From NCBI RefSeq assembly GCF_024204645.1, contig NZ_CP100351.1, positions 3,064,001 through 3,128,000 on the forward strand: a DNA stretch of 64,000 nucleotides, read 5' to 3'. The notes beneath the pieces are model-generated. The model worked only from the letters and a program-made list of their open reading frames with translations. It did not search any database and had not been told where the DNA came from. Below, in pieces: positions 26,647-38,766 of this stretch (position 1 is the first letter of the stretch; each line of letters begins with the position of its first letter). This stretch comes from Desulfomicrobium sp. ZS1. Lineage in GTDB: Bacteria; Desulfobacterota; Desulfovibrionia; Desulfovibrionales; Desulfomicrobiaceae. Made by a program: the position numbers and the translations under genes.

Positions 26647-26816
26647 TATTGAATAACCTCTACAAGATGCTTGACTTTATTGATCATCCCTCGAACACAT
26701 TCATTGTCGGGAAGAGTGCGGACCTGGTTGAGCTTTGTAAAACCAAGAGCCTTTACAGTTCTTCTATGCACAGGACTCTGGGTAATCAGGCTCTTAGTCA
26801 GTTTGATCTTAATCAT
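26646..26816 (-). CDS. rpmD: 50S ribosomal protein L30
   Basis: 56-residue ribosomal protein, starting MIKIKLTKSLITQSPVHRRT and continuing with VKALGFTKLNQ and VRGMINKVKHLVEV, which are the L30 landmarks. It is short and lies between rpsE (8 nt upstream) and rplO (overlapping start/stop). Confidence 0.96.
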   Translation of the reverse strand: MIKIKLTKSLITQSPVHRRTVKALGFTKLNQVRTLPDNECVRGMINKVKHLVEVIQ

Positions 26817-26824
26817 AACTTCAC

Positions 26825-27316
26825 CTATTTTCTCTTGATGGTGAGAGTTTTGCCTCTCATCCGTCCGACGAGCTCGGCGCTGCGAAGGGAACGAAGTCCT
26901 GCAAATGTAGCACGAAGCACATTGTGAGGATTGTTCGTGCCGATGGCCTTGGTCAGGATGTCATGAACGCCGGCGGCTTCCATGACAGCACGGACGGGTC
27001 CGCCGGCAATGATTCCGGTACCCGCGGACGCAGGCTTGAGCATGACATGACCGGCACCGAAATTCCCCAAAACTTCGTAAGGGATAGTTCCATCGAGAAG
27101 TTCAACCTTCTGCATGTCCTTGCGAGCCCTGTCAGTGGCCTTCTTGATGGCATCAGGAACCTGATTCGCCTTACCCAGGCCAAATCCTACGGTTCCCTTT
27201 CCATCACCAACCACAACTAATGCGCTGAAGCTGAATCGACGGCCACCCTTGACAACTTTGGCGACGCGATTGAGATAGACAATTTTCTCAATGAGTTCAA
27301 ATTCGTTTTGTTGCAT
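26825..27316 (-). CDS. rpsE: 30S ribosomal protein S5
   Basis: Small-subunit protein affecting accuracy. The 163 residues have the dsRBD-like N-terminal domain ([20 protein letters not shown]), [25 protein letters not shown], and the [19 protein letters not shown] and [12 protein letters not shown] segments. Located 12 nt after rplR in the spc operon. Confidence 0.98.
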   Translation of the reverse strand: MQQNEFELIEKIVYLNRVAKVVKGGRRFSFSALVVVGDGKGTVGFGLGKANQVPDAIKKATDRARKDMQKVELLDGTIPYEVLGNFGAGHVMLKPASAGTGIIAGGPVRAVMEAAGVHDILTKAIGTNNPHNVLRATFAGLRSLRSAELVGRMRGKTLTIKRK

Positions 27317-27328
27317 GGATGTCCTCGA

Positions 27329-27682
27329 TTAAAAATTTAAGCCGCCTTCTCTGGCTCCATCGGCAACGGCTTTGATCCGGCCATGGTATACGAAGCCGTT
27401 GCGATCAAAGACCACAGAAGTGATGCTCTTTTTGATCGCTTCTTCGGCAACCTTCTTTCCTACCAACTTTGCATTCTCGACAGTCAGGCGAATATTGTCA
27501 CCTTCAAGGCTCAGCGTTGATGCGGAAGCCAATGTTGCGCCAGCCAAATCGTCGATTATCTGCGCGTAAATATGCTTGCTGGAACGAAAAACAACCAGTC
27601 TTGGCCTTTCAGGCGTACCGTTGATCTTTTTACGAATCCGCATCTTGCGTTTTTTACGGGCTTCATCTCTTGATAATTTCAT
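27329..27682 (-). CDS. rplR: 50S ribosomal protein L18
   Basis: 5S rRNA-binding protein of the central protuberance. 117 residues with [30 protein letters not shown] and the C-terminal [19 protein letters not shown]. Located 8 nt after rplF. Confidence 0.98.
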   Translation of the reverse strand: MKLSRDEARKKRKMRIRKKINGTPERPRLVVFRSSKHIYAQIIDDLAGATLASASTLSLEGDNIRLTVENAKLVGKKVAEEAIKKSITSVVFDRNGFVYHGRIKAVADGAREGGLNF

Positions 27683-27690
27683 AGCTTATC

Positions 27691-28230
27691 CTATTTCTTG
27701 CCGCCGGATTTGCCGGCCTTGCGACGGATAGTCTCATCAGTGTATTTGATTCCCTTGCCCTTGTACGGCTCAGGAGGACGTACCCGACGAATCTGAGACG
27801 CAACTTCACCCACAGCCTGCTTGTCACATCCGGAGATGGTGACCTTGTTGCCTTCGGCCTTGGCCTGGATTCCGGTGGGCAACGCAAAGTTGACCGGATG
27901 AGAAAAGCCGACGTTCAGCACAACGGTGTTGCCCTGAACGTTGACCTTGTAACCGACGCCGATGACTTCGAGAGTTTTTTCGAAGCCCTTGGTGACGCCG
28001 GCAACGGCATTGGCAAGCAGAGTCCTGCGCAAGCCGTGCTGCTGGCGTGCGATCCTGCTGTCATCAACAGGGTTTACGGAAACCGTATTGTTGTCGACAC
28101 TGACTGCGATGGCAGGATGAGTCGCAAGTGTCAGAACCCCCTTGGGTCCTTTCACTTCTATCCCGCTTTCTGCGATTTTAAGATCAACACCACTGGGGAT
28201 GCTGATCGGCATTTTTCCTACTCGAGACAT
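27691..28230 (-). CDS. rplF: 50S ribosomal protein L6
   Basis: Large-subunit protein near the factor-binding site. 179 residues with MSRVGKMPISIPSGVDL, the internal repeat structure of two L6 domains, and the C-terminal IRRVRPPEPYKGKGIKYTDE. Located 9 nt after rpsH. Confidence 0.98.
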   Translation of the reverse strand: MSRVGKMPISIPSGVDLKIAESGIEVKGPKGVLTLATHPAIAVSVDNNTVSVNPVDDSRIARQQHGLRRTLLANAVAGVTKGFEKTLEVIGVGYKVNVQGNTVVLNVGFSHPVNFALPTGIQAKAEGNKVTISGCDKQAVGEVASQIRRVRPPEPYKGKGIKYTDETIRRKAGKSGGKK

Positions 28231-28239
28231 AGCGATCTC

Positions 28240-28623
28240 CTACCAAATCTCACAAAGAAGTTCGCCGCCAACGCCGATTTCGGCAGCCTGTTTTCCCTCG
28301 AGCACACCCTTGGATGTGGACAAAATGCAAATTCCAAGACCATTTTGCACAGAAGGAATGCTCTTCGCACCCACATAAATACGACGACCTGGCTTGCTGA
28401 TTCTCTTCAAGCCGGCAACGACAGCCTTATTTTCATGGTATTTCAAATTAACCAGTAAGGCATCATTCTCAAGGGCATATCCATTGATATACCCCTCTTC
28501 GTTCAATATTTTGAGCAGCGCCTCGCGGGTGCGGCTGGGAGTAATGGAAACAGTTGAATGCATCGCTTTGTATGCATTACGAATTCGAGTCAATAAATCT
28601 GCAATAGGATCTATGACAGACAT
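28240..28623 (-). CDS. rpsH: 30S ribosomal protein S8
   Basis: Primary 16S rRNA binder and, in enterobacteria, translational repressor of the spc operon. 127 residues with DPIADLLTRIRNAYKA, ISKPGRRIYVGAKSIP and the final VGGELLCEIW. Located 13 nt after rpsN. Confidence 0.98.
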   Translation of the reverse strand: MSVIDPIADLLTRIRNAYKAMHSTVSITPSRTREALLKILNEEGYINGYALENDALLVNLKYHENKAVVAGLKRISKPGRRIYVGAKSIPSVQNGLGICILSTSKGVLEGKQAAEIGVGGELLCEIW

Positions 28624-28636
28624 GAGCGTACCTCAT

Positions 28637-28822
28637 TTACCAGCTAGATTTTCTTACGCCAGGCAGTTCACCGGCAAGGGCCATATTCCTGAAGCAGATT
28701 CTGCAAATGCCGAACTTACGCAAGAAGGCTCTGGGCCGACCGCAAATGGGGCATCTGTTGTACTGGCGTGTGGAAAATTTGGGCTTCCGCTGAGCCTTGA
28801 CCATCAAAGATGTACGAGTCAA
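28637..28822 (-). CDS. rpsN: 30S ribosomal protein S14, type Z (zinc-binding, 61 residues)
   Basis: Short zinc-ribbon S14 with two Cys-x2-Cys pairs ([20 protein letters not shown]). The TTG at 28822 is the start: GGAGGAG lies 6 nt before it and it gives the standard 61 residues beginning [15 protein letters not shown] after the initiator. Upstream in-frame codons overlap rplE and are not used. Located 13 nt after rplE. Confidence 0.96.
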   Translation of the reverse strand: MTRTSLMVKAQRKPKFSTRQYNRCPICGRPRAFLRKFGICRICFRNMALAGELPGVRKSSW

Positions 28823-28835
28823 GTTACACTCCTCC

Positions 28836-29375
28836 TTACTTCTTGAAGGGCATTCCAAGAAGCTTCAACAGCATCTTGCCTTCTTTGTCAGTCTGGGCAG
28901 TAGTTATAACAGAAATATTCATACCCACTGCTTTCTCAATCCTATCGATCTCGATTTCGGGAAAGATAGTATGTTCCTTTATGCCAAGGGTATAATTTCC
29001 GCGGCCATCAAAACCTCTGTCCGGTACGCCCCGGAAGTCGCGGACTCTGGGAAGCGCAATCGTAAGCAACTTCTCCAGAAAAGCCCACATCCTGTCTCCT
29101 CGAAGCGATACCCGGCAGCCTACAGGCATTCCCTCACGCAGCTTAAATGCGGCGATGGATTTCTTTGCCCGAGTTACAACGGCCCGCTGACCAGCAATCA
29201 GAGACAAATCGCGTACAGAATCCTGTATGATTTTGTTATTCTGGCTACCTTCACCCAGTCCCATATTCAATGAGACGCATTTGATCGACGGAATCTGCAT
29301 CACGGAAGTGTAGCTGAATTCCTTCGAGAGTTCAGGAGCGACTTTATCTTTGTAGATCTTTTCGAGACTACTCAT
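28836..29375 (-). CDS. rplE: 50S ribosomal protein L5
   Basis: 5S rRNA-binding protein contacting P-site tRNA. 179 residues with [42 protein letters not shown] and [19 protein letters not shown]. Located 9 nt after rplX. Confidence 0.98.
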   Translation of the reverse strand: MSSLEKIYKDKVAPELSKEFSYTSVMQIPSIKCVSLNMGLGEGSQNNKIIQDSVRDLSLIAGQRAVVTRAKKSIAAFKLREGMPVGCRVSLRGDRMWAFLEKLLTIALPRVRDFRGVPDRGFDGRGNYTLGIKEHTIFPEIEIDRIEKAVGMNISVITTAQTDKEGKMLLKLLGMPFKK

Positions 29376-29384
29376 TGCTGCACC

Positions 29385-29714
29385 TTAACTGATCGTTTCA
29401 TTGCATTTTTTGCAATAACGAACTTTCTTGTTATCGTCAGTAAACTTATAACCCACTCTTGTCGGCTTTGAGCAAGCGTTGCACACCAGCTGAACGTTAG
29501 ATACGTTCACGGGCATTTCCTTCTCAACTATTCCGCCAGGCTGGTTGTTATAAGGATTAGGCTTGGTGTGTTTTTTCACCATATTAGCCTTCTCAACAAT
29601 AACCTGCTTTTTGCTGCGAAGAATTTTGACAACCTTGCCGATCTTACCTTTGTCTTTTCCGACAAGAATCATCACATTGTCGTCTTTGTGAATTTTCCAG
29701 ACATGAGTAGACAT
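29385..29714 (-). CDS. rplX: 50S ribosomal protein L24, with C-terminal Cys4 zinc ribbon
   Basis: Assembly initiator of the 50S subunit. The 109 residues have the KOW motif ([20 protein letters not shown]) and [18 protein letters not shown], then a Cys-x2-Cys ... Cys-x2-Cys pair ([23 protein letters not shown]) that should bind zinc. Located 3 nt after rplN. Confidence 0.97.
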   Translation of the reverse strand: MSTHVWKIHKDDNVMILVGKDKGKIGKVVKILRSKKQVIVEKANMVKKHTKPNPYNNQPGGIVEKEMPVNVSNVQLVCNACSKPTRVGYKFTDDNKKVRYCKKCNETIS

Positions 29715-29717
29715 AGA

Positions 29718-30086
29718 TTACAACACCTCTGGGGCTAAAGATACAATCTTCATAAAGTTCTTTGCCCGCAATTCACGTGCAACAGGCCCAAAAATACGAG
29801 TGCCCATCGGCTCAAGGTTCTTATTCAGCATAACTGCTGAATTATTATCGAAACGGATAAAAGTTCCATCGGGCCGACCGATCTCTTTTGTTGTTCTTAC
29901 AACTACTGCCTGGAGAACATCGCCCTTTTTTACTTTACCATGAGGGATCGCTTCTTTGACGGCCACCATAATGATGTCGCCAACACGAGCATATCGTCTC
30001 TTGCTTCCGCCTAGCACCTTGATGCAGGCAACCTTCTTGGCTCCGGAATTGTCTGCGACATCCAAAGTCGTCTGCATTTGAATCAT
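29718..30086 (-). CDS. rplN: 50S ribosomal protein L14
   Basis: Intersubunit-face protein and docking site of the silencing factor RsfS. 122 residues beginning [19 protein letters not shown], with the [20 protein letters not shown] segment. Located 11 nt after rpsQ at the head of the spc group. Confidence 0.98.
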   Translation of the reverse strand: MIQMQTTLDVADNSGAKKVACIKVLGGSKRRYARVGDIIMVAVKEAIPHGKVKKGDVLQAVVVRTTKEIGRPDGTFIRFDNNSAVMLNKNLEPMGTRIFGPVARELRAKNFMKIVSLAPEVL

Positions 30087-30097
30087 TTTACAATCCC

Positions 30098-30364
30098 CTA
30101 CAAAGCTCTTTCAATGATTTTCATCAGATGCCAATTTTTCCGCGCGCTCAAAGGGCGGGACTCGACGATCTGAACTTTATCCCCAATGTGACATTCATTG
30201 TTGGGGTCATGAGCCATGAATTTCTTTCTGCGGCGGATATATTTTTTAAGAACAGGATGTTTGACCAGTGTTTCGACACGCACGACAATGGTCTTGTCGT
30301 TCTTATCGCTCACTACGAAGCCAACAAGAGTTCTCTTGTTTGATGTCTTTCCGCTGTTACTCAT
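30098..30364 (-). CDS. rpsQ: 30S ribosomal protein S17
   Basis: Primary 16S rRNA binder. Starting at the ATG at 30364 (GGAG 7 nt upstream; a GTG sits one codon earlier), the protein has 88 residues with [39 protein letters not shown] and [17 protein letters not shown]. The start overlaps the rpmC end by 8 nt. Confidence 0.97.
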   Translation of the reverse strand: MSNSGKTSNKRTLVGFVVSDKNDKTIVVRVETLVKHPVLKKYIRRRKKFMAHDPNNECHIGDKVQIVESRPLSARKNWHLMKIIERAL

Positions 30365-30560
30365 CACCTGTCTCCATGTCCTTCGCTTTCAAAATCGTCA
30401 AAATCCGAGCTATGGATTTCTTAACAAGCGGTATTCTCTGACTATTTTCAAGCTGCGCAGTTGCATGCTGAAAACGAAGATTCATCAATTCCTTACGAAA
30501 TTCACCAAGTTTCACCTGGAGCTTCTCAGGACCCAATTCCCGTAATTGTTGAGCATTCAT
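30357..30560 (-). CDS. rpmC: 50S ribosomal protein L29
   Basis: Tunnel-exit protein forming part of the docking site for trigger factor and SRP. 67 residues, mostly two helices: ELGPEKLQVKLGEFRKELMNL and NSQRIPLVKKSIARILTIL. Located 6 nt after rplP, overlapping rpsQ. Confidence 0.97.
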   Translation of the reverse strand: MNAQQLRELGPEKLQVKLGEFRKELMNLRFQHATAQLENSQRIPLVKKSIARILTILKAKDMETGDE

Positions 30561-30566
30561 CCTGTC

Positions 30567-30974
30567 TTACTCCTTTTCGACTATGGTAGTCTTTATAGGC
30601 AGCTTGTAGGCAGCTCTCTGCAATGCTTCTTTAGCCAGTTCAAAGTCAACACCCTTTATCTCGTAAAGGATACGACCTCTTTGAACCGGAGCACACCAAC
30701 CGACCGGCGAGCCCTTACCTTTACCCTGACGAACTTCCAAGGGTTTGGCCGTGATCGTCTTATCGGGAAAAATACGAATGAAAACCTTGCCACCTCTTTT
30801 AATGTGCCGCATCATCGCGATACGGGCGGCTTCAATTTGCTGACTCGTGAGTTTTCCGCATTCCATAGCCTTCAAACCGATTTCACCAAAAGCAACCGTG
30901 GTCGCGCGTCCTGCAAGACCGCGAATACGACCCTTCTGCTGCTTCCGAAATTTGACCTTTTTAGGACTCAGCAT
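30567..30974 (-). CDS. rplP: 50S ribosomal protein L16
   Basis: Protein at the A-site/peptidyl-transferase side. 135 residues, beginning [19 protein letters not shown], with [20 protein letters not shown] and [20 protein letters not shown]. Its ATG shares one base with the rpsC TGA (TGATG). Confidence 0.98.
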   Translation of the reverse strand: MLSPKKVKFRKQQKGRIRGLAGRATTVAFGEIGLKAMECGKLTSQQIEAARIAMMRHIKRGGKVFIRIFPDKTITAKPLEVRQGKGKGSPVGWCAPVQRGRILYEIKGVDFELAKEALQRAAYKLPIKTTIVEKE

Positions 30975-31612
30975 CAGCTATCTACCTCGCTCAGGATCTC
31001 TCCCTTGAACACCCAAACCTTTACGCCAATGATGCCGTAAGTGGTCTTTGCAAGCGCAACACCGTAATCAATGTCGGCACGCAGGGTATGCAGGGGCACG
31101 CGACCCTCTCTCGCCCATTCTGTACGAGCGATTTCCGCTCCACCAAGACGTCCGCCACACTGGACTTTAATACCAAGTGCGCCAAACTTCTGAGCCATGC
31201 CCAAAGTCTTCTTGATGGCTCGACGAAAAGCTACCCGACGCTCGAGCTGCTGCGCAATGGATTCCGCAACGAGCTGTGCATCTGTTTCCGGGCGGCGGAT
31301 TTCGTTTACCTCTATCACAAACTCACGAGCAAACTTGCCTTTGAGTTCGGCCCGCAGCTTTTCAATTTCAACGCCCTTTCGTCCGATAACAATACCGGGG
31401 CGTGCAGTGAAAAGAATCAAACGAACCTTATCGGCAGCTCTCTCGATTTCAATCTTGGAAATACCGGCATGGAACAGCTTTTCCTTTACATACTTCCGAA
31501 GTCTACTGTCTTCGAAAACATACTCAGCATATTTCTTGTCGCTGAACCAACGGGACTTCCAGTTTTTATTGTATCCCAGACGGAATCCGTAAGGATGAAC
31601 TTTATGACCCAA
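30974..31612 (-). CDS. rpsC: 30S ribosomal protein S3
   Basis: mRNA entry-channel protein with helicase activity. 212 residues with [20 protein letters not shown], the KH domain ([21 protein letters not shown]) and the C-terminal [20 protein letters not shown]. Located 12 nt after rplV. Confidence 0.98.
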   Translation of the reverse strand: MGHKVHPYGFRLGYNKNWKSRWFSDKKYAEYVFEDSRLRKYVKEKLFHAGISKIEIERAADKVRLILFTARPGIVIGRKGVEIEKLRAELKGKFAREFVIEVNEIRRPETDAQLVAESIAQQLERRVAFRRAIKKTLGMAQKFGALGIKVQCGGRLGGAEIARTEWAREGRVPLHTLRADIDYGVALAKTTYGIIGVKVWVFKGEILSEVDS

Positions 31613-31624
31613 AGCACTGCCCTC

Positions 31625-31957
31625 CTAGAGTTCATCGACAACCACAGTGATGTGGCTGCTGCGCTTGATAATTCTGTAAGCCCGGCCCATTGCCCTGGAC
31701 TGAATCCGCTTCCAGCTCGGGCCGCCATCAATGCGAACTTCTTTCACATAGAGGTTATCGACATTGAGCTTGGAGTTGTGTTCAGCGTTAGCAATTGCAG
31801 TCGTCAGAACCTTCTCAATCAGACGGGCAGCTTTCTTGGGGGTGAATTTCAGGACATTCAACGCATCTTCCACGTGTTTACCGGTCACGTTACGTGCGAC
31901 CAACCTGGCTTTCTGCGGGGAAACGCGTATAAACTTGGCAACTGATCTTGTTTCCAT
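31625..31957 (-). CDS. rplV: 50S ribosomal protein L22
   Basis: Exit-tunnel constriction protein. 110 residues with VAKFIRVSPQKARLVARNVTG and the extended beta-hairpin ending RAMGRAYRIIKRSSHITVVV. No deletion in the macrolide-relevant loop is evident. Located 14 nt after rpsS. Confidence 0.98.
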   Translation of the reverse strand: METRSVAKFIRVSPQKARLVARNVTGKHVEDALNVLKFTPKKAARLIEKVLTTAIANAEHNSKLNVDNLYVKEVRIDGGPSWKRIQSRAMGRAYRIIKRSSHITVVVDEL

Positions 31958-31971
31958 TTGAAACTTCCTGT

Positions 31972-32244
31972 CTATTTCTTCTTCTTATCAGCAGCGTGGC
32001 CAAAATAAGTCCTGGTGGGTGCAAATTCACCAAGTTTGTGTCCGACCATATTCTCAGAGACAAACACCGGGATAAATTTCTTTCCATTATGCACTGCAAA
32101 GGTAAGTCCGACCATCTCGGGTAAAATCGTAGACCGGCGAGACCAAGTCTTGATCACCTGACGGCTTCTATCAGCGTGGGATTTTTCCACCTTGTTAAGC
32201 AGATGGCCATCCACGAAAGGGCCTTTTTTCAGAGACCTAGGCAT
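31972..32244 (-). CDS. rpsS: 30S ribosomal protein S19
   Basis: Head protein near the A site. 90 residues with [41 protein letters not shown] and [18 protein letters not shown]. Located 8 nt after rplB. Confidence 0.98.
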   Translation of the reverse strand: MPRSLKKGPFVDGHLLNKVEKSHADRSRQVIKTWSRRSTILPEMVGLTFAVHNGKKFIPVFVSENMVGHKLGEFAPTRTYFGHAADKKKK

Positions 32245-32252
32245 AGAAACTC

Positions 32253-33083
32253 CTACTTACTTCCACGGCGTTTTACGATTAACTTGGACGAAGGCTTCTT
32301 CGGCGAACGAGTCTTGTATCCCTTGGTCGGCTTACCCCAAGGGGTAACGGGATGACGTCCACCAGAGCTTCTGCCTTCGCCACCACCCAACGGGTGATCG
32401 ACGGGGTTCATCGCTACGCCACGAACCTTAGGACGATTGCCCAGCCAACGGTTACGTCCGGCTTTACCGATAGAGACATTCTCGTGTTCGATATTGCCGA
32501 CCTGACCGACGGTCGCGATGTTCACGGCCAAAACCTTGCGAACTTCGCCCGAAGGCAATCTGAGCAGTGCGTACTTGTCTTCCTTGGCGATCACCTGGGC
32601 GTAAGCACCAGCAGAGCGGGCCAACTGGCCTCCGCGTCCGGGGTACAGCTCAATGTTGTGCACCAGGGTTCCAAGGGGAATGCGAGCCAACGCCAGCGCA
32701 TTGCCCGGCTTGATGTCGGCCTTGTCGCCGGCGAGAATCTGATCGCCGACATTGAGGCCGAGCGGACAGATAATGTAACGCTTCTCACCGTCTGCATAAT
32801 GCAGCAAGGCGATACGCGCACTTCGGTTCGGATCGTACTCAATAGTGGCGACCTTTGCCGGGACGTCAATTTTGTTCCGCTTAAAATCAATCAGGCGATA
32901 CAAAGACTTGTTTCCACCGCCACGGCGGCGCATGGTGACACGGCCGTTATTGTTGCGGCCGCTTTTTTTATTCAAACCCTTGGTCAGGGACTTTTCAGGA
33001 GTTGTGCAAGTGATCTCATCAAACGTGAGAACAGTCTGCGACCTGCGTCCGGCAGATGTGGGTTTAAGCTTTCGAATTGCCAT
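32253..33083 (-). CDS. rplB: 50S ribosomal protein L2
   Basis: Core large-subunit protein needed for peptidyl transfer. 276 residues with [41 protein letters not shown] and the peptidyl-transferase-proximal [20 protein letters not shown] (the conserved His is present). Located 2 nt after rplW. Confidence 0.98.
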   Translation of the reverse strand: MAIRKLKPTSAGRRSQTVLTFDEITCTTPEKSLTKGLNKKSGRNNNGRVTMRRRGGGNKSLYRLIDFKRNKIDVPAKVATIEYDPNRSARIALLHYADGEKRYIICPLGLNVGDQILAGDKADIKPGNALALARIPLGTLVHNIELYPGRGGQLARSAGAYAQVIAKEDKYALLRLPSGEVRKVLAVNIATVGQVGNIEHENVSIGKAGRNRWLGNRPKVRGVAMNPVDHPLGGGEGRSSGGRHPVTPWGKPTKGYKTRSPKKPSSKLIVKRRGSK

Positions 33084-33085
33084 GA

Positions 33086-33376
33086 TTACACCCCTTCAAA
33101 GAAATCAATCTTTTCGCCGGCGGCAAGAGATACGTACGCCTTCTTGTATCCGCTGATCTTGCCAACCACGCGACCGAACTTCTTTCTTGTACGCGGACGA
33201 TAATTGACAATGTTCACGGCGGTGACTTTCACGTTAAATACGTTCTCCACTGCACGCTGCACATCGATTTTGTTCGCGGCAGAATGAACAAAAAAAGCAA
33301 CTTGATTTCCAAGTTCCTTGAGGCCCGTAGATTTTTCAGAAATCAACGGCCTGAGTAATACCTGCGTGCTTTCCAT
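33086..33376 (-). CDS. rplW: 50S ribosomal protein L23
   Basis: Tunnel-exit protein bound by trigger factor and SRP. 96 residues with [20 protein letters not shown] and a conserved [21 protein letters not shown]. Its ATG overlaps the rplD TAA by one base. Confidence 0.98.
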   Translation of the reverse strand: MESTQVLLRPLISEKSTGLKELGNQVAFFVHSAANKIDVQRAVENVFNVKVTAVNIVNYRPRTRKKFGRVVGKISGYKKAYVSLAAGEKIDFFEGV

Positions 33377-33996
33377 TATTTCAACCTCTCCTGCAGGGCC
33401 AAAACAGCACCCTGGTCCAGGACCATCTGGGGATACTTGAGGATTTCATAAACATTGATCGACTGCGGATCCAACACAAGAATACCAGGAACATTCCTGG
33501 CCGAAAGAGCAAGGTTGGTATCTTTTTCAGCAACAACAATCAAGGCTTTTTTCAACCCGAGGGTATCCTTGCAGGCCACAAAGTTCTTGGTTTTGATCTC
33601 GTCGAACTGCAGCTTGTTGACAACAAGCATATTCTCAGAGGTAAACCGCGAGGAGATGGCCATCTTCAGAGCAAGCTTGCGGATCTGCTTGTTAATCTTA
33701 AAACTGTAGTCACGGGCCTGAGGACCGTGAATCACCGCGCCACTTCTCCAAAGAGGAGACCGGCTGGATCCTGCACGGGCGCGTCCAGTGCCCTTCTGAC
33801 GCCATGGCTTTTTGCCACCGCCCCGTACGAGACCGCGGGTCTTGACACCGACGGTTCCGGAGCGAAGCTTCGCCAAGTGAGACTTAACAGCCAGATGAAG
33901 CACTTCGGGTCTAACTTCGACCTGGAAGATGTCATCGGCCAGGGAAATCTCGCCGACTTCCTTCCTGTTTTGATCGTATACTTTCGCGTTTGCCAT
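33376..33996 (-). CDS. rplD: 50S ribosomal protein L4
   Basis: Tunnel protein; in enterobacteria also the S10-operon autoregulator. 206 residues with TRGLVRGGGKKPWRQKGTGR, RAGSSRSPLWRSGAVIHGP and a C-terminal LDPQSINVYEILKYPQMVLD. Located 13 nt after rplC. Confidence 0.98.
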   Translation of the reverse strand: MANAKVYDQNRKEVGEISLADDIFQVEVRPEVLHLAVKSHLAKLRSGTVGVKTRGLVRGGGKKPWRQKGTGRARAGSSRSPLWRSGAVIHGPQARDYSFKINKQIRKLALKMAISSRFTSENMLVVNKLQFDEIKTKNFVACKDTLGLKKALIVVAEKDTNLALSARNVPGILVLDPQSINVYEILKYPQMVLDQGAVLALQERLK

Positions 33997-34009
33997 TATC
34001 TATACCCCT

Positions 34010-34642
34010 TTACTTCATCTTGCTGAGGACGACGATCCCCTGCTTGGGTCCTGGAACTTGGCCGCGTACAAGCACGACATTATCTTCCGGGCGGACGTCG
34101 ACAATCTCAAGATTGAGCATTGTGGCGGTCTTGTTTCCAAGCTGACCCGGCATTTTCTTTCCCTTGAAAACCTTGCTTGGCCATGCGCACTGACCGATCG
34201 AGCCGGGCTTTCTGTGGACCTTTTCGTGTCCGTGTGAAGCAGGAGCTCCGCTGAAATTCCAGCGGCGCATAACGCCTGCGAACCCGCGACCCTTGGATGT
34301 GCCGGTAACGCGAATCTTTTCGCCGGGAGTGAACATTTCGACGGTCAGCTTCTGACCGATTTCATATTCATCAACGCTTCCAAGACGGATTTCCTTCAGC
34401 ATTTTGTAAAAGCCACAATTTGCCTTTTGCTGATGGCCCTGCTCGGGTTTGGTCAGTCGATGTGCAGCCACTTCTTCAAAACCAACCTGTAACGCAGTGT
34501 ACCCGTCTTTTTCGCTGACCTTTTTTTCAATAACTGGGCAGGGACCGGCCTGAATAACCGTTACGGGGATGACGTTTCCGTCAGCTCCGTAAATTCTGGT
34601 CATGCCGATCTTGCGCCCAACGATTCCCAAAGTCTTTTTCAT
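34010..34642 (-). CDS. rplC: 50S ribosomal protein L3
   Basis: Early-assembly protein near the peptidyl-transferase centre. 210 residues with [39 protein letters not shown] and the Gln-methylation region [20 protein letters not shown]. Located 18 nt after rpsJ. Confidence 0.98.
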   Translation of the reverse strand: MKKTLGIVGRKIGMTRIYGADGNVIPVTVIQAGPCPVIEKKVSEKDGYTALQVGFEEVAAHRLTKPEQGHQQKANCGFYKMLKEIRLGSVDEYEIGQKLTVEMFTPGEKIRVTGTSKGRGFAGVMRRWNFSGAPASHGHEKVHRKPGSIGQCAWPSKVFKGKKMPGQLGNKTATMLNLEIVDVRPEDNVVLVRGQVPGPKQGIVVLSKMK

Positions 34643-34660
34643 GATAGCCTCTCGTTATCC

Positions 34661-34969
34661 CTACAGCTTGATTTCTACATCAACGCCAGCGGGAAGATTC
34701 AGCTTACCCAGTGCATCAACCGTCTGTTGGGTGGGTTCAAGAATGTCCAAAAGGCGTTTATGTACACGCATTTCAAACTGTTCCCGAGATTTCTTGTCCA
34801 CATGCACAGACTTCTGAACAGTCTGCTTGTGGATACGGGTCGGCAACGGAATAGGGCCGGCAATGGAAGCACCGGTATTACGTGCTGAATCGACAATCTC
34901 GGCTACAGCCTTATCCAAAATGCGGTAGTCGTACGCTCTCAATTTTATGCGAATTTTGTCACTGTTCAT
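34661..34969 (-). CDS. rpsJ: 30S ribosomal protein S10 (NusE)
   Basis: Head protein, also NusE in antitermination complexes with NusB and NusG. 102 residues: [40 protein letters not shown] and [20 protein letters not shown]. First gene of the S10 group; it follows tuf after only 15 nt, so the str and S10 operons appear joined. Confidence 0.98.
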   Translation of the reverse strand: MNSDKIRIKLRAYDYRILDKAVAEIVDSARNTGASIAGPIPLPTRIHKQTVQKSVHVDKKSREQFEMRVHKRLLDILEPTQQTVDALGKLNLPAGVDVEIKL

Positions 34970-34984
34970 GATGACCTAGCCTCA

Positions 34985-36178
<1,194 letters not shown>

Positions 36179-36193
36179 TCTTCATCTCCATTC

Positions 36194-38263
36194 TCATTTC
36201 TTGGTCAATTCTTCAGCAAGACTTGCAGGGACGCGATCATAATGATCAAACAACATGGTGTACGTTGCACGACCTTGAGTTTTTGAGCGCAGATCCGTTG
36301 CATAACCAAACATGCTACTTAGCGGCACGTTTGCGCGGATGATCTGCATCCCGTGTCGCATTTCAAGACTGACGATTCGACCACGACGTCCATTCAGGTC
36401 GCCCATGACATCGCCCATATAGTCGTCCGGAGTCAGCACTTCCACAAACATAATCGGTTCAAGAAGCACTGCGGCCGCTTTCTGACACGCCTCTTTCACT
36501 GCCATGGATCCGGCAATGTAAAACGCCTGTTCGGAAGAATCCACTTCATGATACGAACCATGAACCAATTCGACCTTGATATCGACCATGGGAAATCCGG
36601 CGAGAATACCATTGAGCAGAGCATCACGGATACCCTTGTCAACTGCGGGAATGTATTCCTTGGGAATAACGCCGCCGACGATGGCGTTTACAAATTCATA
36701 TCCGCCACCCGGTTCCTGAGGCGTGACCTTGATAACGATATGCGCGTACTGACCGCGACCACCCGACTGCTTGGCGTACTTAAGATCTTTTTCTGCCGGC
36801 TTGGAAATGGTTTCGCGATATGCAACCTGAGGCTTGCCAACGTTGGCGTCAACCTTGAACTCACGAGTGAGGCGGTCAACAATGATCTCAAGATGCAGTT
36901 CGCCCATTCCGGCGATAAGCGTCTGTCCGGTTTCCTCGTTTGTCTTGACCCGGAAGGAGGGATCTTCCTTGACCAACTTCTGCAGGGCCTGCCCCAGGGC
37001 GTCCCGATCGGTCTTGGTCTTGGGTTCAATCGCCACTTCGATTACAGGCTCCGGAAAATCCATTGATTCAAGCAGGATTGCCCGCTTGAGATCACACAGA
37101 GTTTCACCGGTGCTGGTCTGTTTGAGCCCGACAGCGGCAACAATGTCGCCCGCATGAGCTTCCTTGATGTCTTCACGCTTGTTGGCATGCATCTTCAGCA
37201 AACGGCCAACACGCTCCTTTTTACCGGAAGCGGCGTTCAGAACGGTCGAACCGGTGACAAGCACGCCCGAATATACTCTCAGGAAGGTCAGATGCCCAAA
37301 GAAGGGATCGGCCATGAGCTTGAACGCCAGTGCGCTCAGCGGCAGATCATCTGAACATTCACAAAGGACCTCTTCCTTGGTGTCGGGATCGACGCCAACC
37401 ATGGCCGGGACTTCCACTGGAGAAGGCAGATAATCCACCACACAATCCAGCAGTGCCTGCACGCCCTTGTTCTTGAACGCAGAACCGCAAATCACCGGGC
37501 AAATTTTCATGCCGATGGTCGCGGAACGAATTCCAGCCATGATTTCTTCAGGCTGAAGTTCTTCCCCGCCCAAATACTTTTCAAGCAGGGTCTCGTCTTC
37601 CTCAGCGATAGCTTCGACGAGATTCATGCGCCATTCGTCAACCAAATCCACCATTTCAGCAGGAATCTCGCGCTCGACAATCGTTTCGCCCTTGGAATCT
37701 GCGTCGTAGTAGAGAGCGACCTTACGCACGAGGTCGACCTGTCCCAAAAAGTTCTCCTCTGCGCCGATGGGCAGGTGCAGCGGAACAGGCTTCGCCTTGA
37801 GACGATCCTTGATCATATCGACAACCCGGTAAAAATCTGCTCCCGAGCGGTCCATCTTGTTAACAAAGGCGATCCGGGGAACCCGGTATCTGTCCGCCTG
37901 CCGCCATACAGTCTCAGACTGCGGCTCGACTCCACCAACAGCGCAAAAAACAGCAACAGCGCCATCAAGCACGCGCAGCGAACGCTCGACTTCTACGGTG
38001 AAATCAACATGGCCGGGAGTGTCAATGATGTTGATGCGACAATCACGCCAGTAACAGGTTGTCGCAGCAGAGGTGATCGTGATGCCACGCTCCTGCTCCT
38101 GCTCCATCCAGTCCATGGTCGCCTGACCATCATGAACCTCTCCAATCCTGTGGGATACACCCGTATAAAATAGAATACGTTCGGTAGTCGTGGTCTTGCC
38201 CGCATCGATGTGGGCCATGATACCGATATTGCGCTGATCTTTTATGGGAACACGTTTAGACAC
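36194..38263 (-). CDS. fusA: Elongation factor G
   Basis: Translocation GTPase that also acts in ribosome recycling. 689 residues with G1 ([19 protein letters not shown]), [18 protein letters not shown], and C-terminal domain IV/V motifs ([34 protein letters not shown]). Complete and canonical. Located 14 nt after rpsG and followed directly by tuf. Confidence 0.98.
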   Translation of the reverse strand: MSKRVPIKDQRNIGIMAHIDAGKTTTTERILFYTGVSHRIGEVHDGQATMDWMEQEQERGITITSAATTCYWRDCRINIIDTPGHVDFTVEVERSLRVLDGAVAVFCAVGGVEPQSETVWRQADRYRVPRIAFVNKMDRSGADFYRVVDMIKDRLKAKPVPLHLPIGAEENFLGQVDLVRKVALYYDADSKGETIVEREIPAEMVDLVDEWRMNLVEAIAEEDETLLEKYLGGEELQPEEIMAGIRSATIGMKICPVICGSAFKNKGVQALLDCVVDYLPSPVEVPAMVGVDPDTKEEVLCECSDDLPLSALAFKLMADPFFGHLTFLRVYSGVLVTGSTVLNAASGKKERVGRLLKMHANKREDIKEAHAGDIVAAVGLKQTSTGETLCDLKRAILLESMDFPEPVIEVAIEPKTKTDRDALGQALQKLVKEDPSFRVKTNEETGQTLIAGMGELHLEIIVDRLTREFKVDANVGKPQVAYRETISKPAEKDLKYAKQSGGRGQYAHIVIKVTPQEPGGGYEFVNAIVGGVIPKEYIPAVDKGIRDALLNGILAGFPMVDIKVELVHGSYHEVDSSEQAFYIAGSMAVKEACQKAAAVLLEPIMFVEVLTPDDYMGDVMGDLNGRRGRIVSLEMRHGMQIIRANVPLSSMFGYATDLRSKTQGRATYTMLFDHYDRVPASLAEELTKK

Positions 38264-38277
38264 GGAAAGAACCTCTT

Positions 38278-38748
38278 TTACCAGCGGTAATGAGCAAAAG
38301 CTTTATTGGCCTCTGCCATTCGATGGGTGTCCTCACGCTTCTTGATGGCACCACCGCGATCGTTATAAGCATCCAGAAATTCAGCCGCCAAACGCAGAAC
38401 CATGCCTTTCTCGCCACGAGAACGGGCATAGTTGACCAGCCAACGGATAGCCAAGGCTTCCTGTCTTGCCGGGCGGACTTCCATGGGAACCTGGTAGGTA
38501 GCGCCACCGACACGACGGGATTTCACTTCCATCTGCGGCTTTACCTTTTCAATGAGCTGCTCGAACGCTCTGAGCGGCTCGCTGTCGGTGCGTTTTCCAA
38601 GTTCTTCAATGGCGTCATAGAATATCGTTTCGGCAACGCTTTTCTTGCCGTCATACATCATCTGGTTCACAAATTTTGTGACCACCCGGCTTCCGTACTT
38701 CGGATCCGGCAGCACTTCACGCTTTGGCGTGGCTCCCTTGCGAGGCAT
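38278..38748 (-). CDS. rpsG: 30S ribosomal protein S7
   Basis: Head-nucleating 16S rRNA binder at the mRNA exit. 156 residues with [40 protein letters not shown] and a C-terminal RWL...AFAHYRW. Located 18 nt after rpsL and 14 nt before fusA in the str operon. Confidence 0.98.
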   Translation of the reverse strand: MPRKGATPKREVLPDPKYGSRVVTKFVNQMMYDGKKSVAETIFYDAIEELGKRTDSEPLRAFEQLIEKVKPQMEVKSRRVGGATYQVPMEVRPARQEALAIRWLVNYARSRGEKGMVLRLAAEFLDAYNDRGGAIKKREDTHRMAEANKAFAHYRW

Positions 38749-38766
38749 ACGTCAATCTCCTTGTAC